Assembly (NCBI RefSeq): GCF_014197445.1
Contig: NZ_JACIFO010000002.1
Location: forward strand, 124,001 to 188,000
Source: Mesonia hippocampi
Lineage (GTDB): Bacteria; Bacteroidota; Bacteroidia; Flavobacteriales; Flavobacteriaceae
Direction of reading: 5' to 3'
Length of the DNA stretch: 64,000 nt
This document shows, piece by piece, positions 42,242 through 51,116 of this stretch (position 1 is its first letter; the number at the start of each line of letters is the position of its first letter). The translations under genes were made by a program, and so were the position numbers. The notes beneath the pieces were generated by a model that saw only the letters and a list, made by a program, of their open reading frames with translations, was not told where the DNA came from and made no database searches.

Positions 42242-42784
42242 CTATTCCACACCGGTAACAAAGCGTTTATCTGCTTGCATTACTGAACTACAGTTTTTAC
42301 AAGTACGTAAATTTTTGTCTGAGTAGAAATGATTAAAATGTTGCAGAAAATCTGTTTCTATATTATTTAACGGAAAATAAACTTCGTGAAGTTTATGGTT
42401 GCAAGTGTCGCAAAACCATAACAGCCCATCTTTCCCTTCTAAATCTATACGTTTACGCTCTATGACTAAACCTATAGAGTTTTCTTTACGTACTGGAGAG
42501 TGAGGTATTTTTGCCGGCAACAAAAACATATCTCCTGGACCTAACTTCATGGTTTTTTTCTTGCCATCTTCTTGGATATGTACTTCTATTTCTCCTTCTA
42601 ATTGATAAAATAATTCTTCAGTTTCATTATAGTGGTAATCCTTTCTGGCGTTAGGTCCTGCCACAATCATTACAATATAATCTCCTGCATCTTTATATAA
42701 GTTTTTATTTCCTACGGGAGGTTTAAGCTCTTCTTTGTGATCGGATATCCACTGGTGTAAATTAAAAGGTTTTTGTATTGGCAT
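42242..42784 (-). CDS. nbaC: 3-hydroxyanthranilate 3,4-dioxygenase
   Basis: A 180-residue cupin dioxygenase. The iron ligands are His51, Glu57 and His95 (in YHYNETEE and KIPHSPVR). A second, rubredoxin-like metal site is formed by Cys125, Cys128, Cys162 and Cys165, as in bacterial forms of this enzyme. It opens the ring of 3-hydroxyanthranilate in tryptophan degradation via kynurenine or in quinolinate formation. The other kynurenine genes are not in the window. Confidence 0.94.
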   Translation of the reverse strand: MPIQKPFNLHQWISDHKEELKPPVGNKNLYKDAGDYIVMIVAGPNARKDYHYNETEELFYQLEGEIEVHIQEDGKKKTMKLGPGDMFLLPAKIPHSPVRKENSIGLVIERKRIDLEGKDGLLWFCDTCNHKLHEVYFPLNNIETDFLQHFNHFYSDKNLRTCKNCSSVMQADKRFVTGVE

Positions 42785-42885
42785 AATAAGTTTTTTAGAC
42801 TCTAAAAATACGAAAACCTTTTTAATCTATAGGAATTAAAAATTGATACGCTAAAATATATTAATATTTTTTTAACCTTTTTTTA

Positions 42886-42903
42886 GTTCGGCATTAACCG
42901 AAC
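42886..42903. promoter_or_regulatory. Palindromic operator upstream of MarR/GbsR efflux operon
   Basis: GTTCGG-6 bp-CCGAAC is a perfect inverted repeat that extends to TTaGTTCGG / CCGAACcAA with one mismatch. It covers the region where the -33 element of the promoter should lie, immediately upstream of the -7 box at 42910-42917. It is probably the binding site of the regulator encoded just downstream. Confidence 0.65.
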
Positions 42904-42909
42904 CAACTA

Positions 42910-42917
42910 TATATTTG
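42910..42917 (+). promoter_or_regulatory. -7 promoter box of efflux operon
   Basis: TATATTTG, 25 nt before the regulator's ATG at 42942. The box overlaps the apparent TTG start of the longer reading frame, which is therefore unlikely. Confidence 0.6.
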
Positions 42918-42941
42918 TCGAACAAATTAAACAACCAATCG

Positions 42942-43415
42942 ATGAATCAGATTTCAACAGAAAAGAAAAAGCAAATAGAAACCATAGGTTTATATTTTGA
43001 AAAAGAATTAGACCTTACGCCACTTACAGCAAGAATTCTCGGGTTGCTTATTGTTGCCTCATCAGATGGATTGTCGTTTGATCAGATTACAGAGGTAAGT
43101 TGCGCCAGCAAAAGCTCTGTTTCCACTAGTGTAAATTTACTATTACAACTTAAAGCTATAGAATATTTCACAAAGCCAAACGATAGAAAACGTTATTTCA
43201 GGGCAAGCTCAAACCATCTATACCTCATGCTTATTGATGAACTCGATGAAGTAAATAAAGGAATAGATATTATTGATACTATTATAGATTATAATAAAGA
43301 AAAAAAGGTAGAAAGATATCAACAAATTCGTCTAATATTCAGGGAATACTTATCGAAGCATCAAAAAAACATTCAAGAAACTTTAGATAAAATTTCAGCT
43401 ATAAAAAACAACTAA
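42942..43415 (+). CDS. MarR/GbsR-type transcriptional regulator of efflux operon
   Basis: A 157-residue winged-helix protein. The start at 42942 is preferred because upstream codons overlap the promoter. The helix-turn-helix is seen as FDQITEVSCASKSSVSTSVNLLLQLKAIEYF, followed by the wing with KPNDRKRYFR. A C-terminal helical segment likely gives dimers. It lies 18 bp before the adaptor gene of an RND pump and downstream of a palindrome over the promoter, so it most likely represses its own operon. The inducing ligand is unknown. Confidence 0.88.
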   Translation: MNQISTEKKKQIETIGLYFEKELDLTPLTARILGLLIVASSDGLSFDQITEVSCASKSSVSTSVNLLLQLKAIEYFTKPNDRKRYFRASSNHLYLMLIDELDEVNKGIDIIDTIIDYNKEKKVERYQQIRLIFREYLSKHQKNIQETLDKISAIKNN

Positions 43416-43433
43416 ATCAAATATAAAAAACCT

Positions 43434-44558
43434 ATGAAAAATAAATTTGTACTATACACAGGGTATTGTTTAGCAGGTGCTATTGCCTTTATCGCTATTA
43501 GTTGCGGAGGTAAAGAAAACACGCAAACCGCTAAAGCACAAAAAGCCTTACCTTTTCCTGTTACTAAAGCAGAAAAAAGAGATGTAACTACATATAACAC
43601 CTATCCAACACGCTTACAAGGAGAAGTAAGTAGTGATGTGCGTCCTAAAGTTGCTGGATATATTCAAGATGTACTGGTAGATGAAGGACAAGAAGTTAAA
43701 GCAGGACAATTACTGTTTAAACTAGAAACTCAAAGTTTAAGCCAAGATGCCGCGGCTGCAAAAGCTAACGTAAATGCCGCTCAAGTAGAAGTAGATAAAC
43801 TAAAACCGCTTGTTGAGAAAAACATCATCAGCTCGGTACAATTAGAAACCGCAAAAGCTAAACTAAAACAAGCAGAAAGCAATTTAAGTGCTATTCAGGC
43901 AAATATTGGCTATGCTAATGTAAAAAGCCCTGTAAATGGTATTATTGGAAAAATAAATTACCGTAAAGGAGCTTTGGTAAGCGCACAAGACCCTTTGCCA
44001 ATTACCACCGTTTCTGCCATTAAAAATGTCTATGCATACTTCTCTTTAAACGAAAAAGATTTCTTAGACTTTATGACGGAAAACCAAGCCAATACAAACG
44101 ATTTAAGCAAACTTCCTGAGGTAAGTCTTGTTCTTGCTAACGGAAAAGATTATCCGCATAAAGGAAAAATAGAAACCATTTCTGGGAGTATCGATAAACA
44201 AACAGGAACCGTAACCTTTAGGGCCAAATTTAAAAACAATAATAATTTACTTAGAGATGGTGCTAGCGGAAAAGTACTTTTACCTATCCCTCATAAAAAC
44301 GCAACTGTAATCCCTATCGCTTCAACATTCGAGCAACAAGGAAAAACTTTTGTCTATGAAGTATTAAAGGACAGCTTGGCAGTAAAACCGGTAACCATTA
44401 CTACCGAAGCTGGAAAAGTTTATGTTATAGAGGACTTTGAAGAAGGAACCACCATTCTAGGTTCTGGCTTAAATAAAGTTAGGCCAGGAACTAAAATTAC
44501 TCCTATTCCTACGCCCTTAGATAGTATCATCAATTCATTCAATACTGTTTTTAAATAA
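43434..44558 (+). CDS. RND efflux periplasmic adaptor lipoprotein
   Basis: A 374-residue membrane-fusion protein. The signal peptide ends in the lipobox AISC (Cys24). It is followed by the biotinyl-lipoyl half motif DVLVDEGQEVKAGQLLFKLE, an alpha-helical hairpin (about residues 100-150), the second half motif (VKSPVNGIIGKIN), and beta-barrel and membrane-proximal domains. It links the inner-membrane pump to the outer-membrane factor. It is first of three tightly spaced pump genes. Confidence 0.95.
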   Translation: MKNKFVLYTGYCLAGAIAFIAISCGGKENTQTAKAQKALPFPVTKAEKRDVTTYNTYPTRLQGEVSSDVRPKVAGYIQDVLVDEGQEVKAGQLLFKLETQSLSQDAAAAKANVNAAQVEVDKLKPLVEKNIISSVQLETAKAKLKQAESNLSAIQANIGYANVKSPVNGIIGKINYRKGALVSAQDPLPITTVSAIKNVYAYFSLNEKDFLDFMTENQANTNDLSKLPEVSLVLANGKDYPHKGKIETISGSIDKQTGTVTFRAKFKNNNNLLRDGASGKVLLPIPHKNATVIPIASTFEQQGKTFVYEVLKDSLAVKPVTITTEAGKVYVIEDFEEGTTILGSGLNKVRPGTKITPIPTPLDSIINSFNTVFK

Positions 44559-44566
44559 GAAAATAT

Positions 44567-47500
44567 ATGTTTAATAAATTTATAGAAAGACCTGTATTAT
44601 CTACCGTAATTTCAATTATCATTGTTATTCTGGGGATACTAGGACTTACGCAATTGCCCGTAACGCAATACCCAGATATTGCCCCGCCAACCGTTCAGGT
44701 AACTGCCACATATCCAGGAGCAAACGCCGAAACCATTCTTGAAAGTGTAATTATACCTATCGAAGAACAAATTAACGGGGTTGAAGGAATGACCTACATG
44801 ACTTCTACCGCCAGTAACGATGGTAGTGCAACGATCCAAGTGTTTTTCGAGCAAAGCTACGACGCCGATATTGCAGCAGTAAACGTACAAAACAGGGTAG
44901 CTCGTGCCAATGCTCTGCTTCCTGCAGAAGTAATTAGAGCTGGGGTAATTACAGAAAAACAGCAAAACTCTGCCTTGATGTTTGCCTCGGTATACTCTGA
45001 AAACCCAGAGTATGATGACACCTTTATACAAAACTACATTAACATTAATGTAAAACCAGAGCTACAGCGTATTAATGGGATTGGAGCCGTTCAAGTTTTT
45101 GGAGGTAAAGATTATTCTATGCGTGTTTGGATCGACCCCGAAAAAATGGCAAACTATGGGCTTTCTACCAACGAAGTTGTTGCTGCAATTAACGAGCAAA
45201 GTTTAGAAGCTGCCTCGGGATCTTTAGGACAAAACGCAGGAGAAGCATTTGAATATGTTATTAAGTATTCAGGAAGATATAAAAACCCTGAGCAATACCA
45301 AAACATCATTATCAAAGCATTAGGAAACGGACAGTTTCTACGCCTAAAAGATGTTGCCAAAGTAGAAATGGGCGCTTTTTCTTACTCTACCGTTTCAAAA
45401 TCTAAAGGAAATCCAGCATTAAGTTTTGGACTTTTCCAGACACCTGGCTCTAATGCCCAAGAAATTATAGAAGAAATTTATGTTACCCTAGACAGGCTTT
45501 CTGAAGATTTTCCAGAAGGGGTAGATTACATTATAAACTATGATACAAACAAGTTCTTAACAGCTTCTATCGATAAAGTTAAAACCACCCTTATCGAAGC
45601 TTTTTTACTGGTGTTCTTGGTGGTGTTTATTTTCTTACAAGATTTTAAATCTACCTTAATCCCTGCAATAGCAGTGCCCGTATCTATTATAGGAACCTTC
45701 TTTTTCTTAGGAGTTTTAGGGTATTCTGTAAACCTTTTAACGCTTTTCGCTCTTATCCTTGCTATTGGTATTGTGGTAGATGATGCCATTGTAGTTGTCG
45801 AGGCCATACATGCTAAACTAGAAGAAGGAGCAAATAGCGCCATGAAAGCCTCTAAAGATGCCATGAGTGAAATTAGTGGTGCCATTATTTCTATTACCTT
45901 AGTAATGGCTGCCGTTTTTATTCCAATTACTTTTATACAAGGACCTTCTGGAGTTTTTTATGAACAATTTGGTGTAACTTTAATTGTAGCTATTTTAATT
46001 TCTGCTATTAATGCCTTAACTTTAACTCCAGCACTTTGTGCTATCTTTTTAAAGCCACATTCATCACATGAGGAAGGAAAGAAAAAAGGTTTATTAAAAC
46101 GTTTCTTTACCGCATTTAATACTGGTTTTAACGCTACCACAGCACGTTATACACAATCTCTAGGTTTCTTACTTAAGCACAAATGGCTAACCTTTGTTTT
46201 ATTGGGAGCTTCTGCAGCAGCTATTTTCTATTTTAACAAAACAATTCCTACTGGTTTTGTACCTTCGGAAGATAGAGGAGTACTTTTTATCAATATAGAA
46301 CTGCCTGCAGGTTCTTCTATGGATCGCTCTTTCCATGTTACCGAAAAATTATATGCCGCAGCTAAAGATATTCCTGGGGTAAACACCGCTACTTTAATTA
46401 GTGGAAGAAACTTTTTCTCTGGAGCAGGAAGCTCTTATGCAATGGGTTTCATTATTCTTGAAAATTGGGACAAAAGAGATACTGAAGCAACCTCTGTGAA
46501 TGCTATCTTAGGGCAGCTATATGCAAAAGCTGCAATGATTCCTGAAGCAAATATTATTTTCTTCTCTCCTCCTAGTGTACCTGGTTTTGGTAGTGCCGAT
46601 GGTTTTGAAATGAGAATTTTAGACCGAAATGCTCGTCCGTTAACAGAGCTAGATAAAACAGCTTCTGCTTTTGTTGGAGCCTTAAATCAGCGTCCAGAAA
46701 TTGCTTATGCCTCAAACTCGTTTAGCACCAATTTCCCTCAATTACAATTAAATATAGACATCCCTAAGGCAAAAGAAGCTGGAGTTTCTGTAAGTAATAT
46801 TCTTAGTACTTTACAAGGATATATCGGAGGGTTTTACGCCGCAGATTTCAGTAAGTTTGGTAAACAATACCGCGTTTTTGTGCAGTCGTTACCAGAAAAC
46901 CGAATCGATAAAAACAGCCTTGACGGCATGTTTGTAAAAACACAAACAGGAGAAATGACACCCGTATCACAGTTTATTGAATTAGAACGTGTTTATGGAC
47001 CTCAAACCGTAAATCGTTTTAACTTATTTAATTCTGTAACGGTAAACGGAGCTTCTGCTCCTGGATATAGCTCTGGAGACGCTATCAAGGCAATTAACAG
47101 CTTAGCAAAAGAACAACTTCCTACCGGTTATGAAGTTGCTTACTCTGGTATAACAAGAGAAGAAATTGCTTCGGGAGGGCAAGCAGGTATCATCTTTGCC
47201 TTAAGTATTATATTTGTATACTTCTTACTCGCAGCACAATACGAAAGCTATATTTTACCATTAGCCGTAATACTTTCGTTACCAGTAGGGGTTGCAGGAG
47301 CCTATTTTACCACCATGTTAGCTGGTTTAGAAAACAACATCTACTTCCAGATTGCATTAATTATGCTTATTGGTCTATTAGCCAAAAATGCTATTCTTAT
47401 CGTTGAGTTTGCTATTCAACGTAGGCAACAAGGTTTAAGCATTTTAAATGCCGCCATAGATGGAGCTAAGGTTCGTTTGCGTCCTATTTTAATGACTTCC

Positions 47501-47722
47501 TTTGCTTTTATTTTAGGGCTATTGCCTTTAGTTCTTGCAAAAGGAGTGGGTGCAGAAGGAAACAACTCTATTGGTACGGGTGCTGCCGGCGGACTTGCTA
47601 TCGGAACAATTTTAGGCGTTTTTATAATCCCTGTTTTGTATGCTATTTTCCAATGGATACAAGAAAAAATTACAGGAGAACCCGAGTTTGAAACAGAAAC
47701 AACCACCACTCAAGAATCTTAA
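44567..47722 (+). CDS. HAE1-family RND multidrug efflux pump
   Basis: A 1051-residue AcrB-type permease with twelve membrane segments and two large periplasmic loops. The proton-relay Asp pair is visible in GIVVDDAIVVVEA (fourth helix). The start (MFNKFIERPVLSTVISIIIVILG) and the second-half LLAKNAILIVEFA motif are standard. The pump takes drugs, bile salts or solvents from the periplasm and inner membrane. It lies 8 bp after the adaptor gene and 3 bp before the outer-membrane factor gene. Confidence 0.97.
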   Translation: MFNKFIERPVLSTVISIIIVILGILGLTQLPVTQYPDIAPPTVQVTATYPGANAETILESVIIPIEEQINGVEGMTYMTSTASNDGSATIQVFFEQSYDADIAAVNVQNRVARANALLPAEVIRAGVITEKQQNSALMFASVYSENPEYDDTFIQNYININVKPELQRINGIGAVQVFGGKDYSMRVWIDPEKMANYGLSTNEVVAAINEQSLEAASGSLGQNAGEAFEYVIKYSGRYKNPEQYQNIIIKALGNGQFLRLKDVAKVEMGAFSYSTVSKSKGNPALSFGLFQTPGSNAQEIIEEIYVTLDRLSEDFPEGVDYIINYDTNKFLTASIDKVKTTLIEAFLLVFLVVFIFLQDFKSTLIPAIAVPVSIIGTFFFLGVLGYSVNLLTLFALILAIGIVVDDAIVVVEAIHAKLEEGANSAMKASKDAMSEISGAIISITLVMAAVFIPITFIQGPSGVFYEQFGVTLIVAILISAINALTLTPALCAIFLKPHSSHEEGKKKGLLKRFFTAFNTGFNATTARYTQSLGFLLKHKWLTFVLLGASAAAIFYFNKTIPTGFVPSEDRGVLFINIELPAGSSMDRSFHVTEKLYAAAKDIPGVNTATLISGRNFFSGAGSSYAMGFIILENWDKRDTEATSVNAILGQLYAKAAMIPEANIIFFSPPSVPGFGSADGFEMRILDRNARPLTELDKTASAFVGALNQRPEIAYASNSFSTNFPQLQLNIDIPKAKEAGVSVSNILSTLQGYIGGFYAADFSKFGKQYRVFVQSLPENRIDKNSLDGMFVKTQTGEMTPVSQFIELERVYGPQTVNRFNLFNSVTVNGASAPGYSSGDAIKAINSLAKEQLPTGYEVAYSGITREEIASGGQAGIIFALSIIFVYFLLAAQYESYILPLAVILSLPVGVAGAYFTTMLAGLENNIYFQIALIMLIGLLAKNAILIVEFAIQRRQQGLSILNAAIDGAKVRLRPILMTSFAFILGLLPLVLAKGVGAEGNNSIGTGAAGGLAIGTILGVFIIPVLYAIFQWIQEKITGEPEFETETTTTQES

Positions 47723-47725
47723 TCT

Positions 47726-49126
47726 ATGAAAACAAGAAGAATATATAGCCTCTTTATGCTAGTAAGTGTACCTTTTTTATTGGTGTCTTGCTTTGCCGCT
47801 AAAGAGTATGAACAACCCGATATTGTAGATGAAACTTACTTTAGAACCGATCAGATTTCTACAGACTCTACAAGTATTGCAGATGTTTCTTGGAAAGAAA
47901 TATTTACAGATCCTCAATTAGTTTCATACATCGATAAAGGACTAAATAATAATATTGATATTAGGGTAGCCCTGCAGCAAATTATCGCTGCAGAAGCTTA
48001 CTTTAAACAAGGTAAAGCAGGTTACTTTCCTACGTTAGGAGCCAATGCCAGTGTAACCCACCAAGAGTTGGCTAAAAACAGTCAATTTGGCTCGTTCTTT
48101 AATGGAAGTATCGACCAATATGAGCTTACAGGAAACCTTTCTTGGGAAGCTGATATCTGGGGAAAAATACGCAGCCAAAAAAGAGCTTTCCAGGCAAGTT
48201 ATCTGCAAACTACCGCAGCACATCAAGCTGTAAAAACTCAACTTGTGGCGAATATTGCAGCCACATATTATCAGCTTTTAGCAGTAGATGAGCAAATAAA
48301 AATAACTCAAGAAACAATTGCAAACCGCCAGAACAGTGTAGAAACAACCAAAGCATTAAAAGATGCTGGTAATGTAACCGAAGTTGGTGTAAAGCAAACC
48401 GAAGCTCAACTTTATACGGCACAAGCTATTTTATTAGATTTAAAAAACCAGCAACATTTACTAGAAAACACCATTGCTATTTTGCTTGGCGAAGAACCTC
48501 ATGCAATAGAAAGAGGAGAACTAAAAAATCAAGAGATTACTACCTCACTAAAAACAGGAGTTCCTATGCAATTACTTAGCAACCGTCCAGATGTAGTTGC
48601 TGCAGAATATCAATTACGCAATGCTTTTGAACTTACTAATGTTGCACGAAGCAGCTTTTATCCTTCGCTAACACTTACAGCAAGTGGAGGACTACAAAGT
48701 TTAGATTTAGGTGATTTATTTAATACCAACTCGCTTTTTGCCAATATTATTGGAGGGCTTACACAACCTATTTTTAACGGTAGAAAAATAAAAACCCAAC
48801 ACGAAGTTGCAAAAGCACAACAAGAGCAAGCAAGGTTACAATTCCGTAAAGCTTTCCTTACCGCTACAAAAGAAGTTTCTGATGCATTATTTGCCTACGA
48901 AACTGCAAGCGAAAAAATATTGGTAAAAGAAAAAGAATTTAACGCCTATAAACAAGCAACCAATTACTCTGAAGAGTTATTAAATTATGGCTTGGCTAAC
49001 TATTTAGAGGTGTTAACCGCTAAAGAAAACTCCTTAAATTCTGAACTCGGTTTAATCGATGCTAAATTTAATCAGTTAAAAGCTACCATAGACTTATACA
49101 AAGCCGTTGGTGGTGGATGGAAATAA
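47726..49126 (+). CDS. TolC/OprM-type outer-membrane efflux lipoprotein
   Basis: A 466-residue outer-membrane factor. The signal peptide ends in the lipobox VSC (Cys22), and two TolC repeats follow (about residues 60-250 and 275-460). Conserved features are LTGNLSWEADIWGKIR and LLSNRPDVVAAEYQL. It completes the tripartite pump. The gene ends before a strong bidirectional terminator. Confidence 0.96.
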   Translation: MKTRRIYSLFMLVSVPFLLVSCFAAKEYEQPDIVDETYFRTDQISTDSTSIADVSWKEIFTDPQLVSYIDKGLNNNIDIRVALQQIIAAEAYFKQGKAGYFPTLGANASVTHQELAKNSQFGSFFNGSIDQYELTGNLSWEADIWGKIRSQKRAFQASYLQTTAAHQAVKTQLVANIAATYYQLLAVDEQIKITQETIANRQNSVETTKALKDAGNVTEVGVKQTEAQLYTAQAILLDLKNQQHLLENTIAILLGEEPHAIERGELKNQEITTSLKTGVPMQLLSNRPDVVAAEYQLRNAFELTNVARSSFYPSLTLTASGGLQSLDLGDLFNTNSLFANIIGGLTQPIFNGRKIKTQHEVAKAQQEQARLQFRKAFLTATKEVSDALFAYETASEKILVKEKEFNAYKQATNYSEELLNYGLANYLEVLTAKENSLNSELGLIDAKFNQLKATIDLYKAVGGGWK

Positions 49127-49143
49127 ACCATAAAGCACATTAC

Positions 49144-49177
49144 AAAAATAGCCTTGCAAAAAGCAAGGCTATTTTTT
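49144..49177. terminator. Bidirectional terminator, efflux operon / CYTH gene
   Basis: A 14-bp stem (AAAAATAGCCTTGC with GCAAGGCTATTTTT), a 5-nt A loop and T or A runs on both sides. Confidence 0.92.
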
Positions 49178-49655
49178 ATTCTTTTCCCCATGTTTTAAAA
49201 GGTTTATTAACCAATGCTGCATTATAAAACCTAGCATCTCCTGTAACCTCTTTTCCTAACCAATCTGGATAAACAGGTTGCTCTTTTTCTGAAGAAAGCT
49301 CTACCTCTGCGACTACCAAACCATTGTTATCTCCAAAAAACTCATCTACTTCATACAAGAAATCTGCTACTTGTACTAAGTAACGTCTTTTTTGTATTTT
49401 TCCTGGCTCACATAACTTTAAAAGTTCTTTTGCATCGGTAATCGCAATAGGTTTTTCCCACTCAAAACGACTTAATCCATCTTCAGAAGACTTCCCTTTT
49501 ACCGTTATAAAAGCTTCATTTTCCTTTATCCTAACACGTACCGAACGCGCTGGGTGGCTATTTAAATAACCCTGCTCTATTATAAAAGAAGCATAAGCTT
49601 CCTTTTTATAAATTTCTGAAAGCACTAAAAATTTACGTTCTATCTCGTAGGCCAT
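49176..49655 (-). CDS. CYTH domain protein
   Basis: A 159-residue CYTH-fold protein. The N-terminal ExExK motif is seen in YEIERKFLV (Glu4, Glu6, Lys8). Further conserved basic and acidic residues line the tunnel (RVRIKENEAFITVKG, YEVDEFFG, VAEVELSSE). Family members are triphosphate tunnel enzymes, such as triphosphatases or class IV adenylate cyclases. Single short proteins like this one are most often inorganic triphosphatases. Exact substrate unknown. Confidence 0.85.
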   Translation of the reverse strand: MAYEIERKFLVLSEIYKKEAYASFIIEQGYLNSHPARSVRVRIKENEAFITVKGKSSEDGLSRFEWEKPIAITDAKELLKLCEPGKIQKRRYLVQVADFLYEVDEFFGDNNGLVVAEVELSSEKEQPVYPDWLGKEVTGDARFYNAALVNKPFKTWGKE

Positions 49656-49740
49656 AACATTAACGTTTTATGCTGCAAATTTCTGCTTTTTAAAATTGTT
49701 GTCCCGAGAATAGTGATTAAAAAATTGAATAAATTTAACC

Positions 49741-49748
49741 TAAGTTTG
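49741..49748 (+). promoter_or_regulatory. -7 promoter box of dinB, leaderless type
   Basis: TAAGTTTG, with the ATG at 49753 beginning 5 nt after its G. Confidence 0.55.
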
Positions 49749-49752
49749 CAGA

Positions 49753-50844
49753 ATGAATATGGGCTTACAATCTCGAAAAATAATTCATATCGACATGGAT
49801 GCATTTTTTGCTTCGGTAGAGCAATTGGACAATCCTGCTTTACGCGGAAAACCCATTGCTGTTGGCGGAAGCTCTAAACGAGGCGTAGTAAGTGCCGCCA
49901 GTTATGAAGCTCGAAAATTTGGTGTCCGCAGCGCGATGAGTTCCATTACGGCAAAAAAATTATGTTCTGAGCTTATTTTTGTTAAATCTCGTTTTGATAG
50001 GTATAAAGAAATTTCAAGAAAAATCAGGGCTATTTTTCTCGAATATACCGATTTAGTAGAACCTTTATCCTTAGACGAGGCCTACCTAGACGTTACCAAA
50101 AACAAAAAAGATATGGATAGCGCCAGCTCGATAGCCAAAGAAATTAGAGCAAGAATATATAAAGAAACGGGACTTACGGCATCGGCAGGAATTTCTATCA
50201 ACAAATTTATTGCTAAAATTGCCAGCGATTACCATAAACCTAATGGACAAAAAACCGTTTCGCCCGACGAAGTCGAAGACTTTCTAGAACAATTAGAAAT
50301 AAAAAAGTTTTACGGAGTAGGAAAAGTTACCACCCAAAAAATGTATAGCTTAGGAATTTTTACAGGTTATGATTTAAAACAAAAAAGCCTTGCCTTTTTA
50401 GAGAGAAATTTTGGGAAAAGTGGCGCTTATTATTACAATGCGGTAAGAGGAATTCACCATAGTGAAGTTAAACCTAACCGCATACGAAAATCGGTAGGTG
50501 CAGAACGTACTTTTGCAGAAAACATAACCTCTGAAGTCTATATGTTAGAAAAACTAACCCATATTGCAGAAGAGCTCGAATTGCGCTTAAAAAAAGGCAA
50601 AATTGCAGGAAAAACAATCACCCTAAAAATTAAGTACAGTACCTTTGCTACACAAACCCGAAGCAAAACCTTGGTTTACTTTATTGCTAGTAAAGATTTA
50701 ATTTTAGAGAATGCCAAAGCATTACTTTATCAAGAAAAGCTTACCGACTCGGTGCGTTTATTAGGTATTTCCTTAAGCAATTTAAACACCGAAAAAGAAG
50801 AGAAAAAGCAACCCGAATATATCCAGTTAAGTTTTAAGTTTTAA
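49753..50844 (+). CDS. dinB: DNA polymerase IV
   Basis: A 363-residue Y-family polymerase. The catalytic acidic residues are in HIDMDAFFASVEQ (about residues 13-25) and LSLDEAYLDV (about residues 103-112). An HhH motif (YGVGKVTTQKMYSLGI) and the C-terminal little-finger domain follow. The last residues (YIQLSFKF) resemble a clamp-binding end. It carries out translesion synthesis. There is no obvious LexA site in the short promoter region. Confidence 0.96.
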   Translation: MNMGLQSRKIIHIDMDAFFASVEQLDNPALRGKPIAVGGSSKRGVVSAASYEARKFGVRSAMSSITAKKLCSELIFVKSRFDRYKEISRKIRAIFLEYTDLVEPLSLDEAYLDVTKNKKDMDSASSIAKEIRARIYKETGLTASAGISINKFIAKIASDYHKPNGQKTVSPDEVEDFLEQLEIKKFYGVGKVTTQKMYSLGIFTGYDLKQKSLAFLERNFGKSGAYYYNAVRGIHHSEVKPNRIRKSVGAERTFAENITSEVYMLEKLTHIAEELELRLKKGKIAGKTITLKIKYSTFATQTRSKTLVYFIASKDLILENAKALLYQEKLTDSVRLLGISLSNLNTEKEEKKQPEYIQLSFKF

Positions 50845-51116
50845 AAGAATTTACTGCTTCCTAAATACCTTAACCGCTTTTTTTATCCCTAGAACAAGCC
50901 CTACGAGAAACTCCCTTAAAAACACCTGGTATACTTTCTATAAAATAATAAAAGTATGTTTTGTGCAAAACTTATCCAGAAGCCAAAGGAATAGTTAGCA
51001 GTACAAAAACTCTAAGCAAATGCTATAAGGAGATCTATTCAAGTTATTATAAAAGCCTATAAATTTAAAAAACATTTACAGGCTTTATATATACTGTTTT
51101 CAATAAAAAAACAGCT
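50845..51116. other. Intergenic dinB / pyk (272 bp)
   Basis: No gene is seen. It holds the pyk terminator (51052-51086) and a further short hairpin right behind the pyk stop (CTGTTTT / AAAAACAG). The rest is AT-rich without recognised motifs. Confidence 0.6.
51052..51086 (-). terminator. Terminator after pyk
   Basis: On the minus strand there is a 13-bp stem with one mismatch (AAAGCCTGTAAAT with ATTTATAGGCTTT) followed by a weak U-tract. Confidence 0.65.

Noticed and set aside
44639-45031. 130-codon open frame antisense to the RND pump gene
   Set aside because: It is a shadow of the pump coding sequence with unusual composition.
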